A stretch of 64,000 bases of DNA from Medicago truncatula (GCF_003473485.1 NC_053042.1:31540762-31604761); one strand, 5' to 3'. Positions 35,010-47,492 are shown, counted from the stretch's first letter. Program-made: numbers and translations. Notes: generated by a model from the letters alone, not told the origin.

Positions 35010-35270
35010 TGCATACTTGATTAATCATGTTAATTTTTTACATATTTTTTTCCCTTTTGATTTCAAGTGGCTAGGACTAATGAACTAACAATTTTTATGG
35101 CATACGATAAAACCATCAATCAGGTAAACTGGATACAAAATCATGTGTTCATCAATGTTTGGCACTCAGAGAAATTGGGAACTTTGTTATATGTCATCTT
35201 TGCAGAAATCACTTTCTGGGGAGTTGTTGCTGGCATCTTGCACAAATTAAGAATATATTGGAAATTGTAA
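30052..35270 (+). CDS. HGSNAT-like (heparan-alpha-glucosaminide N-acetyltransferase family) membrane protein
   Basis: Thirteen exons: 30052-30282, 30432-30569, 30707-30788, 31315-31391, 31512-31627, 31766-31874, 31951-32067, 32333-32424, 33960-34026, 34125-34206, 34329-34420, 34809-34952, 35124-35270. Phases close to 497 residues. After a polar N-terminus of about 65 residues comes RVATLDAFRGLTIVLMILVD, then HSPWNGCTLADFVMPFFLFI and GVAIALALK, the DUF1624/DUF5009 signature; the His before PWNG matches the conserved His of the family. About ten hydrophobic segments follow, including FIRWCGILQRIALVYCIVAL, SGTIGIHYGHVLIHF and the ending LHKLRIYWKL. In animals the family moves acetyl groups from acetyl-CoA across the lysosomal membrane to heparan sulfate; plants lack that substrate, so the role here is unknown. 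Intron 8 holds an 850-bp MITE. The start fits GCCATGG. Confidence 0.95.
30795..31040 (-). mobile_element. Possible LINE 3' UTR fragment in intron 3
   Basis: After a T run, the text TCAGGCCAAAATGAATTATA and TTAACACTGACAGCACAATC resembles 3' ends of plant LINEs read from the opposite strand. It is comparatively GC-rich for an intron. No coding part or duplication is seen; weakly supported. Confidence 0.3.
32687..33539. mobile_element. MITE of the TGTTTGGTAAAA family, about 853 bp, in intron 8
   Basis: Left end GGTTCTGTTTGGTAAAAAT; right end GCCTTGCCCAAACAGAGCC, whose complement begins GGCTCTGTTTGGGC. AAC flanks both sides (32684-32686 and 33540-33542). Subterminal words such as GATAGCTGATAAGCTAA and AGCTTATAAGCTATTCGC repeat at the ends. 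No transposase. Confidence 0.7.
34975..35008. repeat. (TA)n microsatellite in the last intron of the acetyltransferase-like gene
   Basis: About 17 TA units directly after the donor-side sequence of intron 12. Confidence 0.95.
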
Positions 35271-35794
35271 TTAAGTTGTTAATTTTTGTTGATGTTCCTG
35301 ATTGTATTCAACATGTTCTTCTTATTAATGGTCTGATTTTACCTGTGTATAAAAAACAAGAAGGCCTCCAAAAATGTAGTACTATATTGTTCTATGTCTT
35401 TTTGTTTGTTGTTACTTCATTGCATTATATAAAAGTGTTAATGATCACAAGGATCTAAGGATTGAATTTAATAGAGTAGAAATTACCATTACATCAAAAA
35501 GTAAAATTTTATCTTCATTTTCCATTTTATTTATTTAACATCGATTATTGTAATTACCACCAGAACATGAAAGAAGTGAATAGATTTACCACTTTACAAC
35601 ATTCACTTCACTTTCATCTACTTGCTAGTGCCTTCTAAATTATATACATTAAGTTAGAATTACAAAAGGTATAAAAACATATAACGTGGCAAAGATTATA
35701 ATTTGCATACCATATATTTCACAATTACTTCTAATAAACTAAATGATATCATTAACTGTACATGAGCAGAAGTTCATCCAAAAGGTGAAATGGA
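35271..35794. other. Convergent 3' UTR region between two genes
   Basis: The acetyltransferase-like gene (+) and the ACR gene (-) end toward each other with 524 bases between stop codons. It probably holds both 3' UTRs; no other feature is seen. Confidence 0.5.
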
Positions 35795-38700
35795 TTAGTC
35801 CCAACCCATCAGCATCTTCCAAACTCCCTCCTCAATCTTGTTCCTTGGAACAGACATCCCCTCCCCTTCGTCGAGTAAGATTCTATAAACCTCCCACTCA
35901 CGGTCTTCAATCACGTGTCTCCCGATTTCAGCCTGTTGAAACAATTACCAGAACAGAATATTAACATATTGTCAGCCGAAAATCTAAAAGAAATTGTGAA
36001 TAACATATAAACTCAAATATCTATCTATTCTGGTTGCAAATAAGTTATTGATGATGTACTCAATGTAAAATCTAAACTATCATAATATGGCTCTATCATA
36101 GATGATTGTAGAACCATTTTAGCTAATAACAACAACTTTCAGATTGTTTTACTAGGCGACAAGCTAATGGTGGCGCTTATGCTCCTCATAATGACTTACA
36201 TTTTTCCTCTTGGTTGTATTCTAAATTTTATTAGCAATGAAAAGACTTAACTTGGTTTGAGTAAAAAAAATCCACCTAAGTAAGATCTGTTAATTACTTG
36301 TTTTTTCATGAGTAACTAAACACTGCTCAAGGAAGTTAGATGTTTGAACATTGTGCAGACTTCATAAACAGTGAACAGTCAGAAGCATGAGGAATTACCG
36401 AAAATATGCAAACATCGAGCATTTTGAGAGCAAGAGTAATATCATAAAAAACTAGAGGCCGTCCGTTGCCAGACAACTCGACAGGGTTTGCAACCAGAAG
36501 CTCGGTATCAGGGCCTCTGCTCACAATAGCTACTCTGAGTGGACGAAGTAGTTCCATTCTAAAGCGCGACGCTAAAGAATTTTGCTTGTTAGGGTCAACT
36601 ATTTTTTTGCCATCTGCTTGCATGATGAACAAGTCCATCTCACATTTTCGTCGAGGTTTTGTGGTGAAACGCCCGAATGAAATCTGGTTAAGTGACAAAT
36701 TAGTTTGTAAATTAAGGATACTAAAGTTGACTGCAGAGGTGGTAAGATTAACGTCCAGAAATATTGATTTATCATGATTCGAAATTAGCATACCTTAATG
36801 TTGTAGTCCTTCAGAGTTCTCATGATGTCATATAGAAGACCTTTGTGGTCTTGGCACATGATTTGGAAGAGGGTATGAGCCGGACTAAGCAAGTTGTCCA
36901 TCGTAATAGAAACGTAATCTGATCGGAGAGTTCCACTCCGAGCCGAATCAGGCAACATCAAATTATAATTGTCTTCTGTGATTGCAGCTGGAAGGAATGA
37001 AGATGCCTGGGCGCAAGCAGTAATCTCCGGGCCAACCAATTCAATGTCGATAGTAAGGACGGAATCCTCCAAAACATCTTTTAATTGTTGGATTGTATCG
37101 TCCTTTCTCTTCTTTGTTTGAAGAAGTTCCCTGTTATCGTAGATTCAAGATTAACAAGTAAATTAATAAGTAAAACACAAAGGAAATAGAATTGTCATCA
37201 AAGGGGCATTTAGTAAAACGATGAAGATGTCTCAGGATAAATGAACTAGCAATTATAGAGTAGCTAATAGAACATGTAAAAACCTGGTATCTGTGATGAA
37301 AAACAGATCCATGACTTTGCCATCAGGTGTAGTGGAAACCTTAACTTTGGTAATAATAAGCTCTAGCTCACAAAGAACAGCTGTAACATCTGTCACCGTT
37401 AAAAATAAGACATGAGATAACATAACTTCAAATCATAAATAATCATCATATCTTGGAAATGTTGCAAAATTCTGGAAGAATGTATGTATCTTAAACCACA
37501 GATAATGAAGCTTCAAATTGTATGAATGCATTCTAGAATATGACATCAATGACCGTCTTACGGAAACCGGTTCACTTTCCTATTTGCATGATTTTCTTAA
37601 CAATCAAAGTGAACCATGCAGTTCTTTTACCATTTTGCCAAACTAGTGAGAACGAAGCGGGATCACTGTGACCAAAGATTGAAGATAGATGAATTAAGAC
37701 TTGCAGATATGAAAAACAAAAGTACCAAAAAAAGAAAATAACAAACCAACAGAAACTAACTGCAGGGTCTTAATTCATCAATCATAGGGCCGTATCTGAG
37801 GCAGGGCGAAGAGGGCGACCGCGCTAGGCCCAAAAAAATAAGTACGAAATTTGGGCCCCCAATTTTTTTAATAGGGGTCTATTAGGCCCTAAAAAAGTTG
37901 CTTATTTTTTTGAATCAAGTTTGATGCTTGATAGTTGCTCTTCCTCCATTTGTTTTTGCTCATTCCCGTGCTACGTGAGCTAACTCACGCTGAAAAATGC
38001 CTAACTCACGTTGAACATACACTTACGTGAGTTAATTCACGTTCGGCTTTTTTTATGGAAATGGGCAATTCTAAATGGGAGAAGAGCAATTATCTTGATG
38101 TTTATATATATTTATTAGTTAGGTTAGGACCCAAATTGTAGGTTCTCCCTAGGCCACCAAAATCTCAGAAACGGCCCTGATCAATCATCAAGTTTTGGTC
38201 GGTACAAGGCTAGCAAAATAACACCGGAGTTGATGAAAGAAAAACCACAGCATATCAAGAAGCCTCAAAGTCTTGATTCTCGTACTTATATCATATTTTG
38301 TTTATTGCTAAACAAATTGATATCAAGAAGGAAGTCTTGGACTAATCAGTAACTAGTAGTGTCTAAATTCTATCAACAAGAGTGAGGTGAAACATGCATG
38401 TTTGGATTTGCGTGAGTTTGAGAAAATCAGTATGAGCCACCATGATTTTGCAAAAACTACACTTTGGAGCTTCAATAAAACCACGGTGCCACTGCGATTT
38501 TCACAAAATCGCTTTGATTCCAAACATGCACATAGTGTATGATTGGCTCCACTTTTGGTGGAGTCAAACTTGATTCTCGAGTGGAACTTATTTTGCATCT
38601 AAAATTGATTCTAACTTCAAACACTTTTAATCAAAATCAATTATACATACATAATGAAATAATCAATTTTGTCACTGCATAACCAAACACACACGCAGAC

Positions 38701-39515
38701 TTCAAACATCTATGTTCAGTTTCCAAAATTACCGTGTAATAGTCCTTTTCGATCATGACAGCAAAATTTCAAAAGGAAAACATCAGGAACCTTAGGTGGC
38801 TGCAAATCAGTGCGATAATATGATATTCCAGAAGCTGAGGAGCAAGTAGGACATGCTTCAACCATCCTCTTCTTCAACAAACTCCACCTTGTCTTCTGTT
38901 TCCCAACCACCCAAAAAACTATGTAACACCACTTTCCATCAGTTGACACGTCTTCATTACCACACAAAAAACAACAAAAAACAAAAAATTGTTATTCTTA
39001 ATGTCAAATTTATGAAATTCACTTCAAAGCTATTAAACACGGACACCAGACACAACACTGACGCATCAACACTAATATAATTGAGAAAATGACGTGCTTC
39101 AATGTAATCACATGTGTCAGTATCGTGTGAGTGTCAGACACCGTCACCAGGACATGTTTTCGGCGCTACATAGCTTCAAAGTATCAAACACAGAAACCAA
39201 AACAAACCCATCTCTCAAATTAAGTAAACTCAAATACCCATTTTTCAAATTCAAAGAAAAATGAAGAATTAATGATAAAAAGTTGATTTTTAAACGGAAT
39301 TCAATCTAAAAAATTTCCGAAGAATCTTAAAAAAGAAAAGGGTATTGTTAAGTTATGTTACCTCCTCTAACAATGTTAAGACCAAAAAAGAGTATGATAC
39401 GACACAAGTCACAACCAAGACCAGTTTTGTCAGGACAATTTACGGTAATGACTGTTGGGTCACCTTCTTTCTCTGGTGGTCTCATAATAACTACATCATC
39501 GTATAGTATTCCCAT
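35795..39515 (-). CDS. ACT-domain-repeat protein, ACR9/ACR10 type
   Basis: Six exons in transcript order: 39362-39515, 38733-38951, 37284-37389, 36794-37130, 36399-36683, 35795-35932. They give 412 residues, the normal size. The start is MGILYDDVVIMRPPEKEGDP, then TVITVNCPDKTGLGCDLCRI (ACT 1), VSTDGKWCYIVFWVVGK, VFLLKFCCHDRKGLLH (ACT 2), KVKVSTTPDGKVMDLFFITD, IDIELVGPEITACAQ, LFQIMCQDHKGLLYDIMRTL (ACT 3), QADGKKIVDPNKQ, RPLRVAIVSRGPDTELLVAN and PVELSGNGRPLVFYDITLAL (ACT 4), ending EIGRHVIEDREWEVYRILLD. Plant ACR proteins have four ACT domains and no catalytic domain and are proposed amino-acid sensors; the ligand cannot be read here. Introns carry two MITEs. Confidence 0.95.
37785..38179. mobile_element. 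hAT-type MITE, 395 bp, with 8-bp target duplication, in an ACR intron
   Basis: It begins TAGGGCCGTATCTGAGGC and ends AATCTCAGAAACGGCCCTG; the 5' T is a change from the expected C. ATCAATCA flanks both sides exactly (37777-37784 and 38180-38187), the 8-bp duplication of hAT elements. Internal GC-rich ends surround ACGTGAGCTAACTCACG and ACGTGAGTTAATTCACGT words (about 37973-38043). Confidence 0.9.
38396..38531. mobile_element. Short MITE with ATGCATGTTTGGAT ends, in the same ACR intron
   Basis: Left ATGCATGTTTGGATTTGCG, right CTTTGATTCCAAACATGCAC (inverted). Related text with GAGCCACCA, TTTTGCAAA and TGGAGCTTC occurs at about 34630-34710, apparently a truncated relative. Confidence 0.6.
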
Positions 39516-39931
39516 ACTTTCTTTCTTCTTTGTTGTTGTAATTCAAGAGGGACCAGTGTTTAGGAAGTTTGTGTTTTGTTACAATGGCTTGTGCTTAAAT
39601 TTACAGGTTGGTGATGTTGAATCTTTGTCGGAGAGAGAGAGAGAGGATTGGTATAAGAGAGTAGAAAGTAGGTAGTGATAGTGGTATGGTGGCGCCGGGT
39701 TGACTAGTGATTGATTTTTATGGGCAGATGCAAAGGTTTATTACAGTGATGATTAATTAAGTTAACATGTTTATTCTTTCTCATCGTCAAAAAAAGAAAA
39801 AGTTTATTCTTTTGTTTTTCGGGTAAGAAAAAGTATATTACTAAAAAAAACACATGTTTTTGGTTCAGGGAAAATACCACTCTCTATGACAGTCTTCCAT
39901 AAAATTTATGAAAATTTATGAATAATAATAA
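39516..39931. other. Upstream region of the ACR gene
   Basis: Minus-strand leader and promoter. It holds a GA/CT-rich stretch (GAGAGAGAGAGAGGATTGG near 39630) and AT-rich sequence. A plus-strand open frame covering the ACR first exon is only a shadow. Confidence 0.4.
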
Positions 39932-40303
39932 GGGTTAATAGTGTTTTACCCCTATTATAAAGGTCATTTTTAGTTTTATCCTCTATAAAATATTTTTTTT
40001 GGATTTCGTCCTTGTAATTTGAAGATTTTTGGTTTTCGACCTTCATGAATTTTTACAGTAGAAAATCGAAGATATGGCATGGGGTAAACCGAAATTTGCT
40101 CAAATTAACAGGGCGTAAACCGAAATTTACTCAAATTACAAGGGGAGTAAACCTAAATTTGCTCAAATTACAGGGGGTAAAATTTTCCATGAAGGTCCAA
40201 AACCAAAAAATCTTCAAATTACAAGGGTGAAATTCAAAAAAAATATTTTACAGGGGAAAACCGGAATTGGTCCATATTACAGGGGGTAAAACACTATTAA
40301 CCC
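39932..40303. mobile_element. Mutator-like foldback MITE, 372 bp, with 9-bp target duplication
   Basis: Ends GGGTTAATAGTGTTTTACCC and its complement GGGTAAAACACTATTAACCC are flanked by TAATAATAA on both sides (39923-39931 and 40304-40312), a 9-bp duplication as made by MULEs. The arms pair over roughly 130 bp. The centre holds about four units of a GGGGTAAACC-AAATTTGCTC type repeat. Confidence 0.9.
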
Positions 40304-40312
40304 TAATAATAA

Positions 40313-41686
40313 CACGGGGGAGAAGTCTTGCTTGGACACATACCAACACTTCAATTTTAGGCACGCACCACACAAAACCAATAAAAAATTAAAGAAAAAT
40401 AAAATTATAATATAGCAATTAATGTGACTAAATACTTTTTATTTAATTTTGTTAGTTTTATGTGATATGTGCCCAAAATTGAAGTGTTGGATATGTGCCC
40501 AACCAAAACTTTCTCTGTCATGCTAACTATTAACTAATGTTTATGACATATTAGTTAAAAAAACCAAAAAGAAAATTTGTGTACATCTTTTAAGATAATT
40601 TTACCATATTTGATTGGCAATGAATTTTAATATGGTCACAAGACCAAATAAATAGTATTTAGGTACACATAATAAGAAGTATTTTTTAATAATAAAATAA
40701 ATAGTATTTAGGTACACATAATAAGAAGTATTTTTTAATAATAAAAAGGTGATTGATAAAAAAAAAAAGAGTGAATATTTTGAGGAGAATCTCTGTATAC
40801 CTCTTGTTGGATACTAGTTAGCATTTTCCTAATAAAAAAAGGTGAATGTTAGTTTGTGTCTTAAGATACAAGGCAATGAATCCATATTTTGTTGTTATTT
40901 GTGTATTGAATTTAATTTTAAATTTGTAAGAAAAATTAAATGCACTAAATTTAAGAGTGTTTTTACTTTGAATTTTTTAATGAGAAATGCTATCAATACA
41001 CATTTTAACATACATTTTTTAATACATTGTATTTGATTGATTAAAATTCACATAAATTCTACTAAATTTATATGGGACTCACATGATTTGGTGAGATCTT
41101 TGTAAAATATAACTAATAAAAAAAAGTGTGCTAAAAAGTGTATATTAGAACGTGTATTGCTAACATTCCTTTTTTTAATATGTGCCCTTGAAAAAAATAG
41201 TCATAGTAATAAATTTGGAAGAAAAAAAAACATTAAAAATTAGACAAAATTATTCTTAATGTATCTCAACAACATATATATAAAAATTTAGACAAAACTT
41301 TTGAATAATATAAAAATTTACAAAGATAACTTATAGAATATAAAATTCAATCCAGTAATCAATTTATAAAACATATATATCAAATTATAACATTATTGAG
41401 CCGTGTAACTATTTAAACACTATTTTTTTTTATGTGGTTGCTGCACCTTACATATATTATATTATGTATTGTTTCTACCGACTTAACTATCTAAACATAC
41501 ACAAACAAATACAAAATATATTATTTAATTATTTTCTCTTTTTACATTGTTTTTTCAAATAAATATATGTACTAAAATCAAGTAATCGTGACCATGGAGA
41601 ATTTCCTTCTAAAAATACTTTTCTTCTCCCCATGTTTTAAGGAGAGTAGTTCATAACATGCTACTTTCCTCGCGTCTTCATGTTTA
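40313..41686. other. Intergenic, AT-rich, one 49-bp tandem duplication
   Basis: The block with AATAGTATTTAGGTACACAT and AATAAGAAGTATTTTTTAAT is duplicated in tandem (period 49) at about 40646-40744. No gene is seen. Confidence 0.5.
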
Positions 41687-42390
41687 GCTGTGTTTGGTAA
41701 CACAAAATAGTTAGTTTATAGCTTATTGAACTAGCTTATAAGTTTGTTTTGATAAAATGAGATGTGTTTGGTAAAAAACTTTTTTCACTAGCTTTTAGCG
41801 TTTTTTAAGAAGCTAATCCAAGTAGCTTTTTAGCTTATAGCTTTTAGCTTTTTATACTTTCTTCCCATTTTAACCTTTTCTTAATTTTATTTTATTCTTA
41901 AACCAACCATGTTTACCATGTATGGTTTTTTAAATTTTCTTGTCCACTTTTTTTTTTTTTTTTTTACTTTGCTCATAATTCATATAATATATAATTTTAT
42001 ATAGAATTTATAATAGTGAAGCAAGTTTAGTTAAATAAAATTCATAAAAATAAAATAAAAATGGTTAAATAAAAAAATTTCGATTGAATTCATAAATATA
42101 TTTATTATTTTGGAGATGAAAATAATTTGAAATATATTTAAATATTTAAAAATAAATGTGTTAAGTAATAAAAATTATATATATGATATTAAAAAATATT
42201 AAATAAGCATGTGTTTTTATGTCATTTTATATTTATAGTCACTTCAACAGTTAATTTTACCAAACACTTTTAATTTTAATCAGCTAACTTTTCAGCTATA
42301 AGCTATCATCTATCAGTCATCAGCTATAAGCTAGCTTTTCAGCTATCAGCTATCGGCTAGCTTATAGCTTTTTTTTACCAAACACACCCT
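41687..42390. mobile_element. MITE of the TGTTTGGTAAAA family, about 704 bp
   Basis: Left GCTGTGTTTGGTAACAC, right TTTTTTACCAAACACACCC. TTA lies at both flanks (41684-41686 and 42391-42393). Ends are packed with AGCTTATAGCTT and CAGCTATCAGCTATC words. No coding capacity. Confidence 0.7.
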
Positions 42391-42393
42391 TTA

Positions 42394-43855
42394 TCTCCAA
42401 CAAACATTATTTGTTGTCTTTTTATTTTTTTTATTTTTTTATTTTAACAAGTAAACTAGTTGCTAGAAATCTATTTCACTATCTTTTATTTCTATACACT
42501 CTTGATCTAATTGATTTTGATTTATTTTTGAACTTCAAGGTGAAGGAGGAAAGAGTTTAATCGTATGAATATTATGTTTCATCTCACGTATTTAAATTAT
42601 GTTTCAAACATAGTATATTAGTTTATGTCCCTAAACTATTTTCTCCTCTACTATATGGTTTTCTTAATAAAAAAAAACCATCTCTTATCTCACTTCATTT
42701 CGTATCTAAGACTAAGCTTAAGCCATTGATATCAAGAATCTACAATCGAGCATCTACCCTCGATTCGAATCTTGTCAAAATGGAATAAATAAACTAAAAT
42801 AATTGGATAGAAAATAAAATAACTACTAATTAATTAATAAAAAACAAGTGTGTCATTTTCAGCAAAGATGTCTCTCACGTGAGTGGCAGAAAGTGTTAAT
42901 GGGGGATTCAAGAAAGGTTCATTTCTATTGTACCTACCAAAATGAAATTAGGTAAAATATTTGCAGTATATTCACACATGGATTCGATTCCAGTATCCTC
43001 ACCCCACCTAATTTTGCAGCTCTTCTTGGCTTCTTCTGTTTTGTGTTTCATTCTTTATTGTCTTCTATAACAACATGCAATACAAACAAAAATTATTGCA
43101 TTTTGTTTGTTTTTAACTTTTGTCAATTCACACTGTTTCATGCATAGATGCTTGTAGCATCTCAAAGCATCATACAACTCGACTTTGTAAGTATCTTCTG
43201 TAATATATGTAGATATTTTTGCAAAATAAAAAAATATCAATTTCAAGATAAATTTAATTAACAAGATTATATTGTATATTATTAAAAATATATTAATAAA
43301 TGAAATACGCATATTTAACAAGATCATTACATACACATGCGTTCAATTATATTTCAAGATGTATATTTATGAGATGTTTTAGAAACAATATAACACATAA
43401 ACTTTAATCCATAAAAATTTGAATGTACATAATTAATGAAAATTTGATCATCGTATAGATTATGTGGTTAGTTTAACATATATTTTGTCTATGGATGACA
43501 CTCCAACTGATATCCTAACTAAAAAGAGTGATCTAAATGATAATAGTCTTATTATTTTATATGAAGTTCCTCCTTATATGACATCTATCCTCTTAGCAGA
43601 TGTTATGAGCGTTGAATTTATTCGACCTTAATTTGTGTCGTTTTCTTGTTTTTTCCTTCTTCCTTTTTGTCACCAAAAAAACATAAACTTTTTTATGTGA
43701 TGAGATAGATAGATGTATGTATAGAAAAAATTATATTGTTATAGTGTAAGATATAATTACCTTTTCGGATCTATAATAATATTAACAATTATTCAATTTA
43801 CTATATTAGCATATATTATATGTTGTCCCTGTTGAGTTTATCTCATAACTTACTC
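42394..43855. other. Intergenic with one short ORF fragment
   Basis: Mostly AT-rich. Plus strand about 43484-43631 has a 49-codon open frame reading DDTPTDILTKKSDLND and later PPYMTSILLADVMSVEF before TAA. It looks like the end of an eroded transposon protein, but I do not recognise the family. Confidence 0.35.
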
Positions 43856-43857
43856 TA

Positions 43858-44146
43858 CTACCTCCGTCTCTAATTATAAGTCCATTTTGAGGAAAAAATT
43901 ATCTTTCTTTTATAAGATCCCTTTGATATTTCCAAGTATATTAATTATTTCTTTACCAACATACCTTTATTTACTTTGCATCTTTTTCTTCAATCAACAA
44001 TAAATATTATATTGAAAACATAAATTAACTCTCTTTTAAGGATAAAATTGTAAAAAACAATAGTAATTATATACAAATTTAATACTACAATCAACTTTCT
44101 TAATCTCCGTAATTTTTGCAAAAAGCTCCTATATTTAGGGAGGTAG
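43858..44146. mobile_element. Stowaway MITE, about 289 bp
   Basis: It begins CTACCTCCGTCTCTAATTAT and ends CTATATTTAGGGAGGTAG, flanked by TA (43856-43857 and 44147-44148). Confidence 0.85.
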
Positions 44147-44148
44147 TA

Positions 44149-45119
44149 TCAATTATTTTATTGGAGAAAACTTAGGTACATTTCGTGCTTTTGTATGATT
44201 CTTAACTAAAAATACATATTTTTTGAATATAAAAAACTTTGAGAAAATTATGGATTTAAGGAAATCATGATGAATTTAGTTAAAAACCATACGAAAAGCA
44301 CATAAGGAATTGTGCCCTAAGTTTTCTCCAATTTTATTTTATTTAGTTCAAATTACACTAGTGGCCAAGATCTTCATTATTTTAAGCAAAGTAATAATTA
44401 TTAAAGGCTTGAAAAGAAAACACAAGCACAATAATAATAAGGGACACGTACTTACTCACAATTATCTCTGTTTGATGTGCATCAAGTTGGAATATACCAT
44501 GAATCAGTATTTGAATCTAAACATAGCAAAAACGGGGATTCCTTCTTATGTCTCATGGGAACCCAACCAAAGCATAGTTACTCTTGTTGATAATACTAGT
44601 GAGGGACCGATTAACACTAATACGTGACATGTGTAAAACTATGATGATGGAGACATTTAAAAAGTTAAGAGGGTTTTAAACACATGGGGATGGAGTTAGA
44701 GATGAGCAAACATAATTTGTCTTTATTTTGCTGTGTTATTTACTTTGGTTAAATAAAGTTGTTGACTTTTTGTCCAATAATTTCTAGATTGGGCAATTAG
44801 ATTCTTGTTGATAAGAAAGAGATAGCCCACCTAGAAGTGGAAAAGTATTCTCTCCCGTGAGAAATCCTCATGTCTCTCATGTGTGACAATTCAAGACATT
44901 AAATTTTATTTTTGATATTTTAAAATTTTTTATCTTTTATTTTTTAAGGCTCAAATTTCATTTGTCTATCTTTTTACTTGAGAGAATCCAGTTCCGCTAG
45001 AAGTAGTGATGAACATAACGTTTCATATTTGATTCAAGAGGACTTAAATACGATGCGCTAGCCGAAAAAAGATAATAATTCAATTAAGATAAAGGAAAAA
45101 TCGCAGTCGAAAATATCTT
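44149..45119. other. Intergenic, no gene seen
   Basis: AT-rich. Two related inverted phrases, GAAAACTTAGGTACATTTCGTGC (44166-44188) and the complement of GTGCCCTAAGTTTTCTCC (about 44312), enclose about 150 bp and may be an eroded MITE. Confidence 0.4.
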
Positions 45120-45960
45120 TTTCTCTCAACTCTCGCTATGTTAGAGTTATGTGGTGATGGATCCTTTATGGATGTAAACAATAACCTTTTTATCTTGAAG
45201 TCAATGTCATATAGAGATACGAAACACATACTCTATACAGACCCATGGAGTTTTGACTGAAATCTATTGATCTTGGATACAATTTTGGGTCATAAACATT
45301 TGTCAGAACTGGATCTACACATTGTCCCTTTTTTGTAAGAATATATTAACTACCTTTAAGATTGAGATCAAAGATGATGGCAAAGAAGATTGGTAATCTA
45401 GAGAGAAAGTTCCTAGAAGTTGATCAATGAGCTACCGACATAATGGATAAATTGTTACACATTAAGGGGGATATCGATATGAGGAATCCTCTGAAGCGTG
45501 GGTCAGTGCTGAAATATTGAAGTAGAACATATGGATCTTATTTAAATACGAACGTTTGCCAAACTTTTATTACAAATGTGGAAGGATTAGACATCAAATG
45601 AAGGGATGTTAGGAGGAATCATGGCAAGATGGTGAAGGGAATAATGATGTTAAAGAGAAGGAAAAGGCCTATGGTTCTTGGACGAGAGCTTCCCCTATTC
45701 TAAAGATTCACTTGGAGATAAAGAAGGAACTAAACTCATTAACATGTAGTAAGTCATTCTTTTCCTCAACTAGTACGAGCAACTGTTCTAAAGCGGGGAA
45801 TGAAAAAACATCAAAGGAGTTGTTGTTTAAAAGAAAAGAGGTTCCTAGCTCTAAAAATCCTAGTAGAGAGGCAACTACATAGAGTGAGAAGAAAAAGAAA
45901 AATAGAGCTATTAAAGGGGTTGCTGAAACCATATGTTCACTTTCCACCAAATTACACAAA
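45120..45960 (+). pseudogene. Degenerate LINE ORF1 (DUF4283 plus zinc knuckle) fragment
   Basis: Broken plus-strand frames give FKYERLPNFYYKCGRIRHQM followed by KGC, close to the FKYERLPxFCYxCGxxGHxxxxC knuckle region of plant LINE ORF1 proteins; the first knuckle Cys is replaced by Tyr. A polar stretch KEKEKAYGSWTRASPIL follows. Upstream, 45120-45480, scattered phrases fit the DUF4283 part, with stops. No ORF2 follows. Confidence 0.6.
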
Positions 45961-47370
45961 TTAGGTGTAAACCACGAGGGCTACACATTGTAAGAGGCAT
46001 CACACTCGGTTACAACTCATCAAAAAAGAAAAGAAAATTACAAAGTTAGTTAGACTTGATTTTCTGCTTCTTCTTATTCATCATCTTCCTCGTCAAAGCC
46101 ATCGGGCACTACGAGCAGGCCATCCTTCGTTTCCTTCAGAAAATGGACCACCTTGGTGTTAAGCTCGACACCAAGATTGAGTGCTTTCATCTGGGTCGCT
46201 ACATTATTGAAGCCATAAGGGGTGCCTACAATGAAATCTTGTTGAACCTCCTCGATTTGGCGATGAGTCCAACACGGTCCAGTCCAGCCAAATCCTCAAG
46301 CTTGTTATGTCCTCGAGCTTCAGCTTGCTCAGTGGCTGTTCTCAACGCAGATTCTAGATCCTTATTCTCAAGTTCAAGCGCGGCAATTTTGCTCGCCACC
46401 TCATCTGCGGGCTTACAAACATATTCAACTTCCTCTAGCTTTTTCTTCACGGCTTCAATCTCCTTATCCTAGTTAGCACAATTTTGATCAACCTTAACCA
46501 AATCCCGTGCTTGTCTTTATAGTCAGCGAAGTCGTTTTCAAGTTTGGCGACTGTGGCCTCAAGGACCTGCTTCTCCCCAATCAAACCATCATTCCTAGCC
46601 TTAAGCTCGCTATCAGAGTCATTCAAAGCCAATGCCATGCTGAGAGCTTTCATCTCCCCTAACAAACCCTTCGTCATCGCTCAACCCCGTTGTAACGCCC
46701 TATTTCTATTAAAGCGGTAAAACACGCGAATAAAACATTTATTCAAGAAATAGACGCTACGTCATCATACAAAATTCAAATTCAACATGCATGCATAAGA
46801 TCTCAACATTCGCAGCGGATATATAAACCATATACATCGAAGTATACATGACATGATATAAAAAATACATCAGCATAAATGTTCACCGAGTTCCAACAAA
46901 GGGTAAATCTCCAACATGAATAAATTCAAACACAAGAAATCTAGACCAACATAAACAGATGCCTAGATCAGAGTCATCCTAGACTCTACAAACACCGATA
47001 CCGGAGATAGCTCCCAATATCCAACCAAGCATCAATCAACTCACCGGAGCAACTGATCTTGCACAACATCTACCCATCCATACAGGCAGGTAGGCGGTCA
47101 AAACCACTGGGGTAAGTATTACATCATCATAATCCACATGACAGTTAAACATGAATAAATAATCCAAATATCATGTACTTAACCAATAATAATAATATCC
47201 ACATATATACATACTCATACCATAATACTAATATCTTACATTAAGCAATCACCAATCACATGTGTCATGAACAATCATCAATCACATTTATCAAATAGAC
47301 TCATGTCATGATATGCACCTAGTTTGACACATATATGCATGTGGTACCAACTCACTTCAAGGGCGTCACC

Positions 47371-47492
47371 TATATCTAGACCACCAAAGGTCTCTGCAAG
47401 GCCGAAGCCCACAATCTAGATCACTAATGGATCTCTGCAGGGTCGAAGCCCACAAACTAGATCACTAAATGATCTCTGCAAGGCCGAAGCCC
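47371..47492 (-). repeat. 41-42-bp tandem repeats in solo LTR 2, three units
   Basis: Units contain CTAGATCACTAA-GGATCTCTGCA and end G(G/C)(C/T)CGAAGCCCA. They occupy the same relative place as the 33-bp repeats in solo LTR 1. Confidence 0.85.
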
